Assembly (NCBI RefSeq): GCF_000247815.1
Contig: NC_021680.1
Span: 5,807,431 to 5,871,430, forward strand
Length of the DNA stretch: 64,000 bases
Reading direction: 5' to 3'
From: Ficedula albicollis
Taxonomy: Eukaryota > Chordata > Aves > Passeriformes > Muscicapidae
Part shown: one piece after another, positions 37,286 to 49,856 of the stretch
How the letters are laid out: each line of letters starts with the position of its first letter
Position numbering within the stretch: the first letter of the stretch is position 1
Program-made: the position numbers and the translations under genes
The notes under the pieces: generated by a model
The model's database searches: none
Told to the model about the DNA's origin: nothing
Seen by the model: only the letters and a program-made list of their open reading frames with translations

Positions 37286-40200
37286 AAGCACTGGTAAAGG
37301 ATAAATCAGAGCTTTTGTCTCTCACTGCAGCTTCAGGAGCGTTGCCAAGCTGTGAGGTAGTGCCTCTATCTCCCAGAGAGGATTAGTGGGTGCATCTGAA
37401 CACATCAGCCTTTGGATGCTACCAGCTGCTCATGGCAAGTCAGAAAAGCTGGAAATCTAATATAAAGGCACATTCTACAACCAAAATCCTGCAGAAGCCA
37501 CCTCTGCACACAGCTTTGTCCATTACCCAGGTAATTCTGGTCACATCCTGCTGGATTGCCCTGAAACAGCTCTGTGTGGAGTACCTGAAAAGTTAGTATT
37601 TCACTTGGGGCAAAAGACCTGTATTACCCTTCCCTTTATAACAGACTTCACAATTAGAGTTTGTACTGTTTTCCTGATTCCTGATATCAGGGCTGAGAAA
37701 GTGACAGTGTCCTGATCCAGCTGTGTTATCACACTGCCCATGACCAGATGTCTTATCACCCTCACCGCTCCTGTGTTGTTTCACCACAGCCTTCTCCTGA
37801 ACTAGAAATAGATGCTTTTGTAAGGAAAAAAAAAGGCTAAAATTGTCCATAAGTTATTCAGTGCACTGAAGAACATTCAGTGAATACATTTAAATCCACC
37901 CCAGACAGGAGTAGTTGTTGAAATCCTTGGATGGCAGAATTAGCTTCTAATTTTAGAAAAACAAAAGTCGTTATCTGGGCTCGAGAAACTCCTGTCCTAC
38001 AGAAGTAAGGCTGATAAATTGCTTCAGAATCTCTTTTCTTATTACTTGCAGCCACAGAGTTTGGAAATAAATGATACATAATACTGGAGGAAAAATGTGT
38101 TTAAGTAATGCAAAGGTACATGTACATATATATGTAGAATAGTATATAAGTAGAAATACAGATATCAATAAAAATATGCTCAAATCTATGTACAGATGTA
38201 GGCAAAAAAAAATCCCATGTTTGCAGTAACATAATTCCATGGTACAATGGCTCCTTTCACATCCATGGGATGACTATATTCATGGATCTGGTCCTGTAGC
38301 TTCCAGTGGGCCAATTAATTTTTTTTATCAGGCGAGGAATGGTCTTTAGACAAGAAACAAAATGAATTAAAACACACATTCCCAAGTCTACACACATGAT
38401 ATCTAGCTGCATCTTTGCACACTAGAAGGAAAGAATCCATAAAATAGGGGGAAGTGTGGGGAATGATTTAATATTTAAACAAAGGCTGAGATTTGTTGCA
38501 GGCTCTGACCTCAGGCCTCATAAATCCTGCATGATTACAGTGGGTTTGTGCTCCAAATGTGCTGGGATCTGCCCTCCTTTTGTTCAGCTCCACTATTAGA
38601 TGGTATTATTTGCAGGCTTTGCCATGGAGCAAAGTTCTAAATGAAGAAAAGAATCCAACCAGCAGGCATGTCTGTCTCTGCTTTTTGCCTCTGTCCTACT
38701 TACCTCAGCTGGGCTTATCATGCCTGGCTTTTGTGCTCTCCAAAGTTTTCATTTTTCATGACTGATGCTTCCTCCAGCAAATCCAGCAGTTATTGTTCTG
38801 TCCGTCTCTTCCTCACACAGCCTGTCAGGAATGTGTGACAGGTTTTTTTCCCCATCACGCTTTCTCCCATTGCAGCCTGGGAGTCCTAAATAGCATTGTG
38901 AACTGCACTTCCCCAAAATTTGCACATATCATTGTATGTGTTCCCCCAATAAATCTTACTGGATAACACTCATAAAAAGAAGAGGAAAAAACAAAAAAAT
39001 GCTGATGCTCAAGGTGAATATTGATTAATTCAACAGGGAATTAAACCTTCTGATAATAATTATTAATAATTAATAATTAGCTGAACAGACTGTATTTTTA
39101 AAAAACACTCCAAAACTGACATAGAATGTCTCTGACAGAGCTGGTAACACCTAACAAAAGTCTGAGTGCTACTGTGGGTTAAAGAAAAGGATTTTTGGAG
39201 CTCTAATCTTTCAGTAGATGAATGGGTTTTCTTGATGTGGGAACTGTGGGAGAAGAAAAGAAATGTTTCTGTTGCAGGAATGTTAAAGCTGGGTTTGATC
39301 AGATTCTCTCCACTGTTTGCCTGAATACAATGAGAAACCTTCCACCATGCAATCACTGCCTCAAGTCTTTCATTGTCATCCTTCTGAAACAGGGACAGCA
39401 ACAGACATTTGTGTCGAAAACATCGCTAAAGAAATACGATCACATTTAACACTTTTGGTTTGGGAAACATGTTATTTGCAGAGTTTCTTCACTCTCCATA
39501 TTGACCTCGCAGGAGCATCAGCTGAATTCTTTCTTTTTTATAAAATAATTGGTGGATATTATTTCCTGAGATGAGTCTATTCCTAGCAATCCTTTGGACC
39601 TCTGTGTTGCAGCTCCTCTAAATAGGTGAGCCCTAAAGGGAGGGATATGCCCCAATGATGGGCCAGAGTGGTCATCCTTAAAACAGTAATTTAATACAAA
39701 AATGGACATTAACCTCTGTAGGCTTCACTTAATATCTGAATCCACAGAATTATTTTGGGGTTTTTTTTTGTGAAAACTGTTTCCAAGGCAAGTAAATCTG
39801 ATTTTTATTTTCTCTTACAACCTGACAGCAATTTCCTTCAATGTTTCTTGGTTGTTGCTTCTCTTCTTGAGTCAGTAAATAGGGGATTACATACCATTCT
39901 TGGGAATAAATTCCAAACTTCTGAAAGCCAATCCTTAAATGATGCAGCAATGTAATATAGGAAACTATATATGATTCCCAGGTAGTTTTAGCTGTGAAAA
40001 CATCAAAAGCCTGGAAACAAGATCAGAGAGTACTTTTACAAAATACCTTTGACACAGAAATGGAAGCAGAGCCCCCAGGTAACCTTCAGCCAAAATGGTT
40101 TCCATGTAAGACAGGTCAAAAATGGATCTTCAGCAAAGGAAGGAGCAAAAACTGGAAAAAATTAAATCCTGAGTCTCTCATCAGTGAGTACAACTCCACA

Positions 40201-43200
40201 CATTTGAGGGCAAAATCAGGGAAGAGGCTTAAAATATTTGTGGAAGGCGGTCTCTGAGGAAAAGTGCTGCTGGAAATGCTGGGGTGTTGTGATGATGAGA
40301 CTTTCACACGTATGTATCAGACCCCTAAGAAAGGAGCCAGAAATAGCACCGAGGTTCATTAGCAAAGCTGCCATAAGGCTCCCCATGCCAGGGAAGGTGG
40401 TGTAATCACTGGGATGCTCTCCTGCTTTCAAGGAGAAGTAAAGATGCTCTAAAATACTCCCATTTCAAGTGCACCTAAGGAAAAAAGTGCTTGAACTTCA
40501 GCTCAGCCCAAGGAAAAAAAAAAAGTCCCATACAAAATAAAGTTCCCTTCTCTCAACAAATATTCAGAGAGGCAAATATTAAAAATGTAACAGTCTCTGA
40601 TAAGTACAGCAATTAACTGAGATAAAAAGGGGTGGAGCACTGTATTGCTCTGGCAAAACTTGGTGGATACAACAGAAATCTAAAATGTGAGGAATGGCTG
40701 GCTAAGGACATTTATTGTAAAGAGTCAGAGTTCTGCAAAGCAAAGAGTGAATTTGAACGTGAATACACACATTAATAAATAGCTGAAGAACATGGCTGAG
40801 ATTTGAGAGCAAAGGGAAAAAATGACTTTGATGGTGAAAAAAAAAAGGCACAGGAAAAACAATTGCAAAAATCTAATTTAGCAGATATCCCTGAAGCCTT
40901 CAGCCATTGGTCATAGCAGAAATAAGAGATCTACAGAAGCAAGCAGGCTAAACCCAAATCTGAAAGGGAGTGCGTGAGGATTTCTAAAGATCAATGGAAA
41001 ATATATACAAGTAAGAGCCAAGGAAATTACACACAACCACAGGAACAGCCTCCTCTCCTCACACACCACCGTGGCCAGGGCCCCTGGAGCACTTATCTCC
41101 ATATTTTCATCCCATTTTCCAAGTGGAGTAATTCATTCTGAATTCTTACCAGCAGCTGTGGGGATGAGGAGCACGGCCAGGAGCCACTCACCATATGTAG
41201 CCTTATAATAATGAAAGACATTAAAGCAGCAGAAATGTCTGCAGAAGGAAGCTTTCTGCAAGAAGTTGCTCACATAGTTATTATTGGATTATTTGTTTAT
41301 TCCTTCACATTAATTAGCTGCCAATGCCCATTTTATGTCTCCAGGGTTATCTGACAGCTGAGGGTCTTCAATGGACAGTTCCTAGAAAGGAGATTAATAA
41401 ATAACAACAACAACAATAATAATAGCAAAAAAAAAAAAAAACATAATGCTGTAATCTATTTGCCTTATTGTTTCTATTCTCAAATTCCCTGTGAAGTGAA
41501 AGCTCTTTCAACCTGAGGCTTCTTCTAAGATATCAAACACCCCAGTTTGAAATTCCTCCCACCACCAGTCTGAAAAACATATTAACAGCACAGGGGATCC
41601 AATACAATTCTTGAGGATGAGGAAATTGTTTCCATGACTACTCCAATAAAGCCTGGAAAAATTTCCTACACCCAGAGGAAATTTCTAGAGATCCTTGATC
41701 CTGCTGGAGAACTCGATAGCACTGGATCCTAGAAAGGGGCACAACAGGCTGCAGGCACTCTAGGACATCCCTGGAGGGCATTGAGATAAGATCCTTATCC
41801 AGGGGAGAGACACCCATTGCTCACTAATATTGGATAGGTCAAGATTGGTGGTGGCTTGGGCTGCAGTAGAATTCATGACCTCAAGGGATATAAGACAGAA
41901 CAAATATTCAGTAAAACCCTTAAAACTTAGGAAAGTGAACATTCAGCTGTTTAAGGAACATTTTTTTCCAGAACAGACCATATAAAACCGGTTACAGGGC
42001 AGCAGAACTGCCACTGTCACAGTTCAATAGCAAAGAGCACACCAAAACGTCAGAGGAGTTTTGGGTGGTGAGCCAAACTGGTGAATTTCAGATTAAACTT
42101 AAATACAACTCTTTAGGTAGCCTTGAAGGCAAGTAAACAGTAGTGAGAAATCATCACCGTGATATCCAAAGTGTATCCAGCATTCTGAGAAAAGAGTCTA
42201 GTGGGGATCAAAGCTGCAGAGGAACCAAACGGGAGGTTGGGAAGATTGGGTCTTTTTCCTAGACCGGGAAATCAGTACAGAATTTGTGTGCTACAGCTGT
42301 TATTTATAATGTCAAGATTTACAGCTTGGTTGCATTTGAAATACCAGCCAGTGATATCAGAATAAAGTAGAAACTGCCTTATCAGAGGTTTGCAGTGACA
42401 CAGAACATATGGGAGCCTCCAGTGTCCTGCACACAGGGAAAGCTCTGACATCTGTTCAAAGGGATGGGAGCAACACCTGAATAAAGCAGTGCAGCTTGCA
42501 CCTGCTGGAATGGGTTTTTCAGGGGAAGAAATAATAACACTCTGTGCCCTGATTCAAAGCAGCTTTTTAAAAGCATGAGAAGAAAAAAAAAGCAAAAAAA
42601 AAGCTTATTTTATATCTTCTTTTAAATTAATGCCCTGGATTGCAACCAGCAATTCAAGATGCAGAGGTAGATTTGTGAAATAAAGGTGTGAGGATTCATT
42701 TTATCAGGGAAGAAATTGAAAATTTTAGTTTATACGTTGTTCAGTTTGAAATATATTTGTGAAGTGGAAATTCCTGAACTGGCATGGCAGTGTTCCTGAA
42801 ACACCACATTATTCTGGAGTTACTCATCACATGTAGAAGAGTTTGGTAATTATTTTTGATAGGTTTGGTGTCATGCTGGCCCTCATCAGTTCATTAGACT
42901 CTTTCACATCAGATCATCGTCATAGTTAAGTCACTTAAGAAAGTAAATTGAAAACATATTATGCATAAAATGTCAATCTACTGCCATGCTCATTTACAAT
43001 CATTAAAGATGTCTTTAAAGACATAAAGATGCATATCTCCATACAGACATGTATTTATACAGCAGTAGAAGATTGCAGGGGATTTTATAAAGCACAATGA
43101 TCAGTATCTCTGTTTTATCAATGGAGAAATAGCAAAAGGCAAATTATTTAACAGCAATATTCATACAAGATTCATTATCACCAGTCTAGGAGAAAATCCA

Positions 43201-43478
43201 TTTCAAATTAAACTGTGGTTTTTCTCTCCAGCCTGCTCACCTAGTCCTGTCCTGGCCATAGTGTTGTCTGTGCACATTTATTTATTTGAGTTTTTTTCTT
43301 TTTCTCTCTGCATTTTCTCTGGCACATCCCAGGCACCTCCAGAAATAGCCAAGGGATATTGCTTGTCTTGTGAATCTGAAGCTTTTCAGACCAAAACCAC
43401 TGAGTTGATCAAGTAGGGAGTTCCATTTTAATCTTTCCTCTTGTTTTTGTTGTATTTCTTCTTCTCTGCTTGTGCCAG
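37286..43478. other. long AT-rich stretch without recognised features
   Basis: About 6.2 kb without a CR1, LTR or tandem duplication. It has an (AAC)n/(AAT)n patch with an A run at about 41405-41442 and several A or T runs. ORFs up to 112 residues lack support. The absence of repeats over this length is itself notable here and could mark conserved or intronic sequence. Confidence 0.45.
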
Positions 43479-43608
43479 GTGTAAAAACAGGTAGCTGTGC
43501 AAGAGTCTTTCCTCAAAATATGACAGCTCAAGTGACAGAATTCCAAAGATCCATCCAAGATTTAGAACAGAAATTGGAGCTACTTGAATTTATCTACTCT
43601 ACAGATAA
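43479..43608 (+). CDS. candidate internal coding exon (130 bp)
   Basis: A strong acceptor (a long pyrimidine tract running into 'tgtgccag', 43440-43478) opens a frame of 42 codons that ends at a 'aagtatga' donor (GT at 43609). The encoded stretch contains VTEFQRSIQDLEQKLELLEF, a heptad-like coiled-coil segment, after a Cys (SCARVFPQ). The other two frames stop at once, so only one phase is possible (in phase 1, out phase 2). Family unknown. A further candidate exon lies 152 bp downstream but in a conflicting phase. It may be part of a large gene whose other exons are outside the window, or a chance ORF. Confidence 0.4.
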
Positions 43609-43760
43609 GTATGACAAATGTCAATGATAAACTTAGTTTGCTAAATGGAGTTTATTTTGAAATTACCTTGTTTTTTTAAATTGGGGATCTGATTTCCAGA
43701 TGCCACTTAGAAAGAGCTTTCAAAATTAGTCCCCCTTTTTATTTTTAATGGCAAATACAG

Positions 43761-43839
43761 AAAGTGCAGCTTAGGAAGGATGGACGAAATTCATCCATTT
43801 GTCACTCTCAGAAGGATCTGAACGCTCAAAACTTCACAG
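43761..43839 (+). CDS. weak candidate exon (79 bp)
   Basis: Bounded by 'caaatacag' and a 'cacaggtaac' donor (GT at 43840). One frame is open throughout (Lys-Val-Gln-Leu-Arg-Lys-Asp-Gly ... Gln-Asn-Phe-Thr). However, the phase-2 exit of the exon at 43479 would read into a stop here, so the two do not splice together as drawn. Kept only because both ends look like splice sites. Confidence 0.18.
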
Positions 43840-45378
43840 GTAACATTTCAGCTGATTGTTGTTCGTCTGAACTGGAGTGAAATCAAGATTTTAACTTGTT
43901 CACAGGGAGACTCAGGAAAAGTAATGCTGTAAAAAACATGGGGGTTGTGCCATTAGAAACATGATCCAGTTTTGAGAAATTGGATCTCATAAGCCAAAAG
44001 GAAAACATATTTTCCATTGCTTCTCCCATTCCTCAAATTTTCAGTAAAGTGTCTATTAAGACAGTTTTTTATGACCTTTTTATACAGCTTTGGTAACAGT
44101 TTCTGCACTAACTTCATCACATCCCCTAATTTTACTGCAGCAACATCAAAGTGTAATGATCTTGTTGCCATAAAGCAAATTATTGTCATAAAGGCAACTT
44201 TTCCCAATCTGGTAATGTTTAAGGAGGGCAAGCAAGCCAAAAGAAAGTTTCCTTGGCACTCAGAGGCAAGGCACAAATGTTAAACCCACAATAAATGCTG
44301 ACAGCTTACACAGGAATTAAAGAAAAAAAAAGGTGAAAAAATCAAAATGCTTAATTTTATTTTTCCCGTTTTCTTTATTGTTTCCTTCCCCATTTTTCTA
44401 TAGATGCAGGACACCTCTGTTTCCATAATAATGAGTTATAATTCACAATTTAGCCTTAAAATTCACATTTTTCTTTCCCACAGTGACATGTACCTCGCAG
44501 TAAATACAAAATAAAACCCTAGGATGAAAATCTGAATGTATTGAATATTTGGAGTGTGAGGCAGATTTTTAAAAAAAGCCAACAGCCTTCTCAGCATCGT
44601 CATCATGAAAATAATACAGCAAAAGAACATGAATCTTTTAAATTCCACTTGCAACTGGAAGAAACTGCTGTTAATGTGAAAGAAAGAACCTTTCTTCCTA
44701 CTGTGGCACCATACAAAGCATAACAAAGATATAGGAGAAACTGTGGCATATTCAGGGGTTTTTTTTCTGTTTTTTAAGGAAAGAAAAATTAAGTAGGTAG
44801 ATGTCAAGAGAAAACATAAAGAATAAGAAAGAACCCAGAATATATCCCAATTGAACTCCATCTTGCACTGTTTCAATGGCGTAGTAATGGACTAGAATTC
44901 AAATTATCTCATTATTGAGCTGTGTAGAGGCAATTTTCTGATTTGCTTGAATCAGGATTCCAGCCTGGATGGAAAGGAAATTCCCCCTGTTCTGCTGGGC
45001 AAGGTGAGGATGGAGTGAGGGCACAGGGGAGGGCAGGAAATCTGCACCTGAGAGAGAACTGAGAGGGAGCTGCAGGGAAACTGCATCTCAAAGAGAGCTA
45101 ATGGGAGCTGATTCCCACCTGGAGCACACAGGGAGCCAGAATTTAACTCGCTCTAAGAACTTGGAGGGTGCCCCTGCAGAGAAGGGATTTGTTCCCTGGA
45201 AATTTGTGTATTTCTGATTTGTGGTGTTAAATTTTAACAATCTGTTACTGGTGCATCACCTGCCAGTTCGTTGCACCCAATTCCCAGAGCTCATTGTTCA
45301 TCTTTCCTTGGATTTGTTGCTGATGTGGAAGAAATACGCCTCATATGCAAAGACAGGGAGGGTTTCTTTGGTCCTGTT
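43840..45378. other. no recognised feature
   Basis: AT-rich. ORFs at 44017-44283, 44541-44723 and 44463-44876 are open but have no domain, no splice context that I can join to the exon at 43479, and low-complexity composition on the minus strand. Confidence 0.4.
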
Positions 45379-45828
45379 CTGCAGATTTTTCTTCATTGCC
45401 ATCAGAGAAACAAACCCAAACTGTTTGTATTAAATGTGCCTCGTGTTGTGGAGTTTTGAAGATAAGGGCTGCAAACAGAAGTGTCTAAGGTTCTTAACTG
45501 AGAAGGTGAAAAATTCCTTGTTCCTATGCTGTCCTTTCCTTGCTGTGATTTGTCAGGCTGGGCAGTGGAGAAGGTGAAAAATTCCTTGTTCCTATGCTGC
45601 CCTTTCCCTGCTGTGATTTGTCAGGCTGGGCAGGACTGCTCTGCAGATTTTTCTTCATTGCCATCAGAGAAACAAACCCAAACTGTTTGTATTAAATGTG
45701 CCTCGTGTTGTGGAGTTTTGAAGATAAGGGCTGCAAACAGAAGTGTCTAAGGTTCTTAACTGAGAAGGTGAAAAATTCCTTGTTCCTATGCTGTCCTTTC
45801 CTTGCTGTGATTTGTCAGGCTGGGCAGT
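45379..45828. repeat. 262-bp period duplication with a partial third copy
   Basis: 'ctgcagatttttcttcattgc' at 45379 recurs at 45641. Each copy runs to 'gtcaggctgggcag' (45565 and 45827) with essentially no differences. Between them (45567-45634) lies a third, partial copy of the last 67 bp with two substitutions. That order needs at least two separate duplication steps. Confidence 0.93.
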
Positions 45829-46142
45829 GCTAGGGGTGCTTTGCATTCCCTTCCCTCCATCAGGAAATCTTTTACATTTATTTTTACAAATCACCACACA
45901 GGTCCTTAGGGCTGAGGGAACTCCTTCCTTTTTCATGCCGGATGATCTTTTGCTGATATTCTGAAAAGAAGGACACACCTCTTCCAAGGCTCTGTGTCAC
46001 ATTGTAGCATTTTAAAAGTCATTAAATTAATTAGCTCATTTAAATAGCTCATTGACTTTAATGGCTGATGTTATTTCTGGTGCTTTTTATGTATATATAT
46101 TTTTTTTTTATTTTTTTTTTCTGAATTTTCCCAGATCCTCAA
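45829..46142. other. no recognised feature
   Basis: Ends in an A/T-rich tract (about 46088-46120). Confidence 0.45.
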
Positions 46143-46372
46143 AATCATAGAATGGTTTGGAATGTTGTGTCAGAGGGTGGGCAGGCCCTGGCACAGGGTG
46201 CCCAGAGAAGCTGTGGCTGCCCCTGGATCCCTGGCAGTGCCCAAGGCCAGGCTGGATGGGGCTTGGAGCAACCTGGGCTAGTGGAAGGTGTCCCTACCCA
46301 TGGCAGGGGGTGGGATGGATTGACCTTCAAGGTCCCTTCCAACCCAAACCATTCTGTGATACTGTTTTATTC
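46143..46372 (+). mobile_element. CR1 LINE 3' region with inverted terminus
   Basis: Sense CR1 from 'gagggtgggcaggccctgg' to terminal 'aaaccattctgtgatactg'. It is preceded at 46143-46162 by 'aatcatagaatggtttgga', the same terminus in antisense, so a short inverted copy of the 3' end sits at its left side. Confidence 0.88.
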
Positions 46373-47149
46373 TGATATTCTGCTGAAAAGCTCAGCATTG
46401 TATCTGATTTCCAGTCCCAGCTGGAAAACGTGGAGACATCTTCAGAGGCACCTCCACAAAGGACTGTCCTGACTCCCTCCTGGGTTCGGTCTCCAAACAC
46501 CTGCTCAGTGCCCTGAATTCCATATCAGAGAGGTTTTTCTCAGGGCAAAGAACAAATGCAGAAGCTGTAAGCTACATTTTCCGTTTCCCAAGCACACCAA
46601 AGGAGCTGTGGGTGACGGCTTCAGACACGGATAAGGATCTTAATTAACCAAGGAAGTCTGTAAGTGGCCGGGAAACACAGTTTCCTATTGTCTGGCAGCA
46701 GGGCCATTTGCTAGGAAGGAATTTCACCTCCTTTCAGGCTCAAGTATCGCTAATTGGTGCAGTTGAGATGGGCATAGATATCCCGAGGATAATTACTGCT
46801 GTTATCCTCAGTGGGAACCTCTGGAAAGGCAGCAGTGTTCTCCACCTGGCTTTTCTGAACTGCAGATCCTGCTGGAGTAGAGATTATAGCCTAACTCACA
46901 AAACCACCTTCCATTCTGAATTTAAAAATGAGGATTTGTTTAAAAGTAGTCACTAAATGCATGAATTGTAAGATTATTCTTTCTGGGCAAAGTCCAGCTG
47001 TATTAATTTCCACTACTCAGACAAAGACTCTCTAAGAATGACTGAAATGATAATATCCACCTCATTTAAAACATCATTATTCTTATTAATAAGAGCAATA
47101 ATAATAAAATTTTATGCTGATAGATGTCCAGTTTTTTGCCTACATTCTT
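46373..47149. other. no recognised feature
   Basis: Non-coding spacer. No exon or repeat supported. Confidence 0.45.
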
Positions 47150-47425
47150 TCTCTTTTTCAACATTTCCAGGGATGGTGACTCTACCATTGACCTGGACAG
47201 CCTGTTCCAATGCCTGACCACCCTTTCCATGAATAAATTTTCCCATTTCAACATTTCCAGGGATGGTGACTCCACCATTGACCTGGACAGCCTGTTCCAA
47301 TGCCCGACCACCCTTTCCATGAATAAATTTTCCCGAATATTCAACTTAAACCTCCCCTGGCACAGCTTGAAACCGTTTCCTTTCATCTTGTCACTTGTTC
47401 CCTGGGAGAAGAGACCAGCCCCCAC
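47150..47425 (-). mobile_element. CR1 LINE fragment with internal duplication
   Basis: Antisense: 'ggatggtgactctaccattg', 'acctggacagcctgttcc', 'aatgcctgaccaccctttcc', 'atgaataaattttccc', later 'ctcccctggcacagcttg'. A 90-bp unit (47157-47246 and 47247-47336) is repeated in tandem inside the element with two or three substitutions. Confidence 0.85.
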
Positions 47426-48648
47426 TTCAGTGCCACCTCACCCACCTGACTTCCTGCAAGCTCCAACTATTAAATTCTTCCATAAGAGATCTGAAAACAT
47501 TAAGACACATAAAAGTAGTGGCTGTTTGGGGAGTTATTGCCCAAACAATCCCTCACTATGTATGTCAAGAAACAATTCCTCCATTCCACCTCTCAGGAAA
47601 GCAGGTTTTCCACACATTTGAACACATACGACCCAGCACTATTATCTGCAATTAAAAGTCCCAAATAAAATACACATAACCACATATTCATCACTTAACA
47701 CAAACCAGCACATTAATACTGATTCCCTGCACTTAATTGTCCATTCCCACCACATCATGCATTTAGCTGTAAACTCTTTGAAGTGCACTGAATTCTCTTA
47801 GGAGCTTTATTGCAATTCAATTTTAATTTGCCTTTTTATGTAGCTTCTTTGATACAATGGATCTTGGAATTGTGTGATAGGAAGGTAAAAGTAATGAGAA
47901 CACTTTCCAGAGTAGCACATTTGTAGGAATGAGGCAAAGTGATGTATGGGCATGAGTGAGAGGCAAAAAGAAAATTAATGTCTATTTTAAACCAGAAAAA
48001 AGCAGCATTCAGCTACTACTCCATTGGCCTTCATTAAAAGCTTTTGGAAAGGCATCTTAAAGGAGCAGCACTCAGAAATGCTCAGAAAAGAGAAGACACT
48101 TCATATTTCATGCAGCTTATTATTTTTTCCTGGTTTCACTCCTTGCAGGAGTCAGCAAGGAAGGAATAGCTCAACTCACATGCTTCAGGCAAGGAGGGCA
48201 GAGCCCATTCCTTGGATGGGCCACAAGCTACAGGGCTCTGTGCCTGGGAAGGAGCTGCCACTGTCCATGTGATAATAATGATGGTTGTTAAATCAGCCCA
48301 GGTCGTGGAGCCGTGTCAGGAGTCCAGCAGCCCCGTGTTTCAAGCAGGAATGAACCCTTTGAGACCCGCGGGCAGAAATTCCAGCAAGGAGCAAGGCACA
48401 GGAAATGCAGGGAAAAGATCACACCAAACACTGCTTCTCCTTCCTCTCAGAAAGCATGAGGGAGGAAATCCAGGGAAGGGAACAAGTTGTTCAAAGAAAA
48501 CAGATTTCTTTGTGAACAAATCCAGGGGGTGAAAATCACCTTTGTGATTTAAAACTTTCCTAAGTATGTGGCTCCACTTGGTTTCAGTAGGTTAAGAAAC
48601 TAAGAGGATACCCAGGATGCCAAAACGCTTGGGAAAAGTCTTTTATCA
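47426..48648. other. no recognised feature
   Basis: Non-coding spacer up to the gap. The 106-residue plus ORF at 48212-48532 has no domain. Confidence 0.45.
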
Positions 48649-49345
48649 NNNNNNNNNNNNNNNNNNNNNNNNNNNNNNNNNNNNNNNNNNNNNNNNNNNN
48701 NNNNNNNNNNNNNNNNNNNNNNNNNNNNNNNNNNNNNNNNNNNNNNNNNNNNNNNNNNNNNNNNNNNNNNNNNNNNNNNNNNNNNNNNNNNNNNNNNNNN
48801 NNNNNNNNNNNNNNNNNNNNNNNNNNNNNNNNNNNNNNNNNNNNNNNNNNNNNNNNNNNNNNNNNNNNNNNNNNNNNNNNNNNNNNNNNNNNNNNNNNNN
48901 NNNNNNNNNNNNNNNNNNNNNNNNNNNNNNNNNNNNNNNNNNNNNNNNNNNNNNNNNNNNNNNNNNNNNNNNNNNNNNNNNNNNNNNNNNNNNNNNNNNN
49001 NNNNNNNNNNNNNNNNNNNNNNNNNNNNNNNNNNNNNNNNNNNNNNNNNNNNNNNNNNNNNNNNNNNNNNNNNNNNNNNNNNNNNNNNNNNNNNNNNNNN
49101 NNNNNNNNNNNNNNNNNNNNNNNNNNNNNNNNNNNNNNNNNNNNNNNNNNNNNNNNNNNNNNNNNNNNNNNNNNNNNNNNNNNNNNNNNNNNNNNNNNNN
49201 NNNNNNNNNNNNNNNNNNNNNNNNNNNNNNNNNNNNNNNNNNNNNNNNNNNNNNNNNNNNNNNNNNNNNNNNNNNNNNNNNNNNNNNNNNNNNNNNNNNN
49301 NNNNNNNNNNNNNNNNNNNNNNNNNNNNNNNNNNNNNNNNNNNNN
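48649..49345. other. assembly gap (697 N)
   Basis: Unknown sequence. The 697-base length may or may not reflect an estimate. ORFs spanning it are artefacts of translating N. Confidence 0.99.
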
Positions 49346-49422
49346 TGACAAGTATGATTTTTTTTTTTTTTTCCTGAGGAGCTGATCAGCTTCTATCCTG
49401 GCCAATCCATTGCTGCTTGCAC

Positions 49423-49760
49423 CATGGGCCACCAAAATTATAACACCCCTTCAAAAAATGGAAGGGAGGAAGAGGAAGGAGGAGGAAAAGAGCACAGGNG
49501 CCACCAAAATTATAACACCCCTTCAAAAAACGGAAGGGAGGAGGAGGAAGGAGGAGGAAAAGAGCACAGAGAAGCAGCTGAGTTCCAATGGAGGCCTGAG
49601 TTACCAGACTTGTCACTTAGCAAACAAACTACTGTAAAGCTGCTTTTATACACTCTGGCAGCTCCTCGAGGTCAGGGAATGCCAGCTGGGAAAGAAGGTT
49701 AAGCAGGTAAGCTTTTAGTTGCAGTTTGTTAGTGAGACTCAAAAGTAGCACCAGCCATCC
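49423..49760 (-). mobile_element. LTR-like end with primer-binding-like site, next to the gap
   Basis: On the minus strand a TATA box (tataaaag, complement of 49643-49650) is followed by a pyrimidine-rich segment and then 'ttataattttggtggcccatgg' across 49423-49445, which resembles the junction of a 5' LTR with a primer-binding site beginning TGG. The internal part of such an element would extend leftward into the N gap. No AATAAA seen and the far end is not defined. Confidence 0.42.
49428..49570. repeat. 72-bp duplicate flanking a single N
   Basis: 'gccaccaaaattataacacc' occurs at 49428 and 49500 with a single N at 49499 between near-identical copies (aaatgg/aaacgg, gaagagg/gaggagg). This is the signature of an unmerged overlap between contig ends. 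Confidence 0.9.
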
Positions 49761-49856
49761 CCCACACATCAGCTGCGGGAGTTATAAATGAACAACAAAT
49801 CCATGAAGAAACCAAATTTACAGCATCAAACCTTTCTGCCTTGGCGGACATCAAAT
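49571..49856. other. LTR-derived or unique sequence
   Basis: Left part belongs to the LTR-like sequence; the right part (about 49760-49856) is not recognised. Confidence 0.4.

Noticed and set aside
36658..37386. 242-residue plus ORF
   Set aside because: Begins at a non-ATG codon, runs into an antisense CR1, and has no domain.
44463..44876. 137-residue minus ORF with hydrophobic segments
   Set aside because: Composition follows AT-rich DNA (Phe/Leu/Ile), no splice or domain support.
48584..49435. ORFs made mostly of unknown residues
   Set aside because: Cross the N gap.
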